Shown in pieces: positions 60,892-64,000 of a stretch of DNA of 64,000 bases; positions within the stretch are counted from its first letter, which is position 1; every line of letters begins with the position of its first letter. The DNA is from Lepas anatifera (Eukaryota; Arthropoda; Thecostraca; Lepadidae). The stretch lies in assembly GCA_034440635.1 (NCBI GenBank), contig JAOTON010000968.1, positions 145,581 through 209,580 on the forward strand. The letters are read 5' to 3'. Below the pieces are notes generated by a model that was given only the letters and a program-made list of their open reading frames with translations, ran no database searches and was not told the DNA's origin. The translations under genes were made by a program, and so were the position numbers.

Positions 60892-61349
60892 GCTTCGTTG
60901 TGGTGATGCTAATTAAAATGGCGAACAGAACAGAGCGTTTCCTGCTGGGAGGAACAGAATGGAATGTTGTTGGCTTTGATGCCTGCTGGTCGCCTTATCC
61001 GGGCCGTAACGGACTGGTGTTGATATCAATCTTTGTGTTCGGATTTCTTGTCACACCTGTAGGTATTTTTAAAGCCCTGGGATGGCTTAGTTCTATCTCG
61101 TTTGTCCTGTTACCGTTGCGTGTGACCGTTGCTTGATAACGTCTATACCTACTAGGAAAAAAACGGAACTTGGAGATGCGTTTAATTGAAAAACCAAACT
61201 TGGATGCAGTTGAGATGAAGAAACTCGCCCGATGTTTTGGCTCAATATCTTGCATCAGGTACTGTTTATTCTACATTTTAAGTTGTGTATGTTAGACACA
61301 TTCTACATGTTAATTACATTTTAAGTATAAGTTATGCAAGTTACGTATG

Positions 61350-61504
61350 TAGTGGTGACTCCAGGACAACATTTCAGGGGGAACGGTTTATGGGATTCGA
61401 GCCTCCCCCGCCATCGCCTTGAAACATTCCCGTCTATGCGTTAAGAATAGGTACTCTGACATTTGGGGGGGGTGAGCCCTCAGCCCCCGTTGTATCCACC
61501 ACTG
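61350..61504 (+). mobile_element. hAT-type MITE
   Basis: The left end is TAGTGGTGACTCCAGG and the right end, inverted, CAGTGGTGGATACAAC. The family blocks ACATTTCAGGGGGAA and TTTGGGGGGGGTGAGCCC are inside. Flanking 8-mers agree at five of eight positions. Confidence 0.65.
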
Positions 61505-63058
61505 AATGTACGCATGCATTACATGTTTATCAGATTGTCCATAAAAGTCGAATTGTTCGCGTCACGTGGAGAAACAGTGAAGCCTCTGAGCACCGTCCGC
61601 AGAGAAGCCTGGTGTAGTGGGGGGGGTTGATGACTAGCCAGCTAGAACGCAGTGGTTCCCAGTTACTGCTAGATAAGGTAAAGTCCACCAGACTTGCCAG
61701 GAATATGCCACCTTCTTGCAATTTGAACTGCGATATCTGTCTTGTAGAGCATGTCGAAAATCCCCTGGCTCTTATTTGGTTTCTCTCAGCACCTATATCT
61801 TACGAGGTGAGAGCACCTCATGAGCGAACTACTTTTTAACGCACTTCTTTCAGGCCCACTTCCCTTTACGAGATTAACGGCCATCGCTGGCTGTTCGGTG
61901 TTAATTAGAGCCGCCGTGGGCCCGATGAGGACGGGCTTAATTCTCAACCCATCCTATTTTCACACAAATTGTAAATCCTAGGCCGAATGAAGTCTAAAGA
62001 AGGGGTGTTTCGTTATGCTCTGGTCTCTGTCTATCTCTGGTATCTGTCTATCTCAGTTTGATCCCATAGTAAAGATCATAGGCATCGCCACCCGGAAAAA
62101 AGTGAGCAGTCAAACTTCAACCTGACGCTGACAAAAAATTCACGATAGCACCAAAAACTGTTCAAATTTGGGCTCCTCGTTGCCTTCCGCAGCGGCTGGT
62201 TATGAAAATTTCAGGTTTTCTCCCATTTTAACTGAGATCAGGAATTTTTGGACAAAAAGTGGGGAAGGCAGGCCTCCCTGGCGCCCTTTTTCCGACGCCT
62301 ATGGTAAAGATGCTAGATTCTTCAAGTACCCCGGGCCCTGTGAACAATATTTCATCTGTTACCCCCAATCCCTTCCAGCAGGGTGTAATTTGGTGACGCC
62401 GTATGACCCGAATCGTATGCGTGTCGTTAAACTGCAATTCCTCCTGTATGCCAGTTCCAGTTTTCTATGATGGCATAACCTGAAATTGGAATATATAGGA
62501 ATTACTCGGTTGAGGCAGATTTCTCTACACAACTTATCTGTGGTTGATATCTATTTTCTCTAGAGCATGTTCAACAGTTTGACTTGCAACACTGCTTTTG
62601 TTCTCTCCTCTTCCATTCATTCATGTCTGTCTCTTCGGAAAAGCAAGCAATGCATCCCAGGTTAACACACTTCAAAAAGCAAAAACAGCGGACATCAGAT
62701 GCCCGTCAAGGTGGATGTATGCTATGCCTGATGTAACGTCATGTGTCTTCCCATAGCTTACTGTGTTGACTGTATTACCTTTTACATAGAATACATGTTT
62801 CATTTACCTTTCGTGCATGTCCAGTTTTTGTCGCTCCAGACTGTTTCATCACCATTGGGGCTTAGGGTAGGTCGAATGCGACGGCTATTTTGCGCCCGAC
62901 ACACACTTTCTTGTAAGCTCGGAAGTTGTTGGCGAGGCTCTGAGTTCTTTTTAGCGCGCGGTAGAATGTGAATTATTTCGGATGAAACTTCGTCATTATG
63001 ATGAGAAAGATTAGATATAACAGCGAAACGGACGTACTGCATAGTACAGATTTGGCAA
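61505..63058. other. Unannotated sequence
   Basis: No supported exon or repeat before the retrotransposon tail. Confidence 0.4.
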
Positions 63059-64000
63059 AAGTAGTAGTAGTAGTAGTTTATTTTGTCTGAGATCCATTCA
63101 ACATGGTTTTTCACTCGACACGTCAAGTTCTTTAAAACGAAATCTAAAAGTGGGTACAAGACTCATCACACCGTCATTAACGCATTCGTAAGGAAATCTA
63201 TCAACAAGCTCAGAGACATAAAACAGTAAATTTTCCTAAAACAAATACCTGGAAAATAAAATAAAAGCCCTAGACGTAGCGAGACACTTAAAAACCTAAC
63301 CATGAAATGACGTGTTAAGAAGAATCGCTATCACCGTGACAATAAAATAACTCTCACTGCGGCACGAAAAAGGCAGAGTCCCATTGATGTTCAGCTCGTT
63401 ATACATCTGAACTCCTCGGTAGTTGAGTCTTCTCCGGCCTGCTTCAGTTCTAATTCGCGGCAGGGTGAGATTTTGCGACCGGCGCGTGTCGTGCTCGTGA
63501 AGGACATTGGCAGCTGCTCCGATGGTTTCTGCCATGTACACCGGCGTGCCGGTGGTTACAGCCAAGTGTAGCGCACCTACTGTGTGGTACTCGATTAGCT
63601 GATCAGTTCGCATCCAGCGCAACTCACGAATAACATCCGCCACGTGATCACTGCGTCTACGGCCGCTCGTCACACGCGCGCAGAAGTTGATAACCTTCTG
63701 TATGCGGCGGGTCTGGGTAGCACCACACGCACCATACACGGACAGACAGTATCGTACTATGGATAGCACTAAAGCCTGTACAATGCTTGACATAGCACGT
63801 CTCGGTATTACATGTTGTGCGTGGCTCAAAGCAATTAATTTACCCGTGCATCTACTGTAAACCGAATTGATATGTGCCTCAAAGCTAAGATGTCTGTCGA
63901 TCATTACGCCCAAATTTTTGACGACTTTGGAATCGTTTATTGTTTTTCCGCAAAACTGAATGCTGATGATTGGTAGCGTTCTGAGCATTGCTGGAGTTCC
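63059..64000 (-). mobile_element. Non-LTR retrotransposon, 3' part
   Basis: The C-terminal coding region of a LINE plus its 3' UTR lies on the minus strand and continues beyond the window. The UTR runs from 63295 down to an AATAAA (about 63076-63081) and ends in a short (ACT)n run (63060-63077). A trinucleotide tail in place of poly(A) is seen in several jockey/CR1/I-group lineages. Confidence 0.8.
63296..64000 (-). CDS. Non-LTR reverse transcriptase, C-terminal part
   Basis: The frame is open to the window edge (about 234 codons) and stops with TAG at 63298-63296. VVKNLGVMIDRHLSFEAHI, early in the visible part, is the hallmark segment just after the reverse transcriptase palm (the (N)LGV.(L/I)D..L.(F/W)..H motif). 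The helical thumb region follows (QALVLSIVRYCLSVYGAC). The catalytic palm with its (F/Y)xDD motif would lie off the window. The family copies itself by target-primed reverse transcription. No frameshift is visible in this part, so the copy may be recent. The clade is not resolved. Confidence 0.85.
   Translation of the reverse strand, partial: GTPAMLRTLPIISIQFCGKTINDSKVVKNLGVMIDRHLSFEAHINSVYSRCTGKLIALSHAQHVIPRRAMSSIVQALVLSIVRYCLSVYGACGATQTRRIQKVINFCARVTSGRRRSDHVADVIRELRWMRTDQLIEYHTVGALHLAVTTGTPVYMAETIGAAANVLHEHDTRRSQNLTLPRIRTEAGRRRLNYRGVQMYNELNINGTLPFSCRSESYFIVTVIAILLNTSFHG

Overview
The window reads as intergenic and intronic DNA from an animal nuclear genome, most likely a marine-type invertebrate. 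There are no operon-like gene runs. The coding evidence consists of a few exons with GT/AG borders, and the rest is microsatellites, minisatellites, tRNA-derived SINEs, short DNA transposons and one non-LTR retrotransposon end. A pacifastin-like cysteine pattern in one secreted protein gives a weak hint of an arthropod (perhaps a crustacean); the species cannot be named from sequence alone.

Layout. 1-11 kb: unique DNA with one SINE, a 513-bp element with 18-bp perfect terminal inverted repeats (1772-2284), one hAT-type MITE and a palindromic CRE module (9261-9336). 11-19 kb: a pure (GA)n tract of about 713 bp, a long near-perfect hairpin (13522-13755), degenerate 43-bp and 31-bp tandem repeats, and a short element carrying six GGCGCC palindromes. 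19-26 kb: a GC-rich patch, a CT/ACTC compound microsatellite, and 25-bp and 66-bp minisatellites. 26-29 kb and 40-42 kb: two copies of a 1-kb non-autonomous piggyBac-type element (TTAA targets) packed with nuclear-receptor half-sites. 35-37 kb: three hAT-type elements.

Genes. Two exons (37985-39194 and 40370-40649, plus strand) join in phase and encode a serine/arginine/charge-rich, probably disordered protein that I do not recognise. A minus-strand gene at 42442-43299 encodes a signal peptide, a cysteine-rich domain and two kinds of Ser/Asp-rich repeat. A third gene begins at 56991 (plus strand) with a short first coding exon behind a GC-rich, GC-box-bearing leader; the rest was not found. 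A possible RFX X-box lies at 60878 in another GC-rich patch. The window ends in the 3' part of a non-LTR reverse transcriptase on the minus strand. There is no sign that these genes work together.

The most interesting items are the piggyBac-type pair with a conserved DR4 / inverted / everted nuclear-receptor array, the three TGACGTCA sites spaced exactly 21 bp apart inside a coding exon, the palindromic CRE module whose two copies differ by a paired stem change, and the secreted repeat protein.
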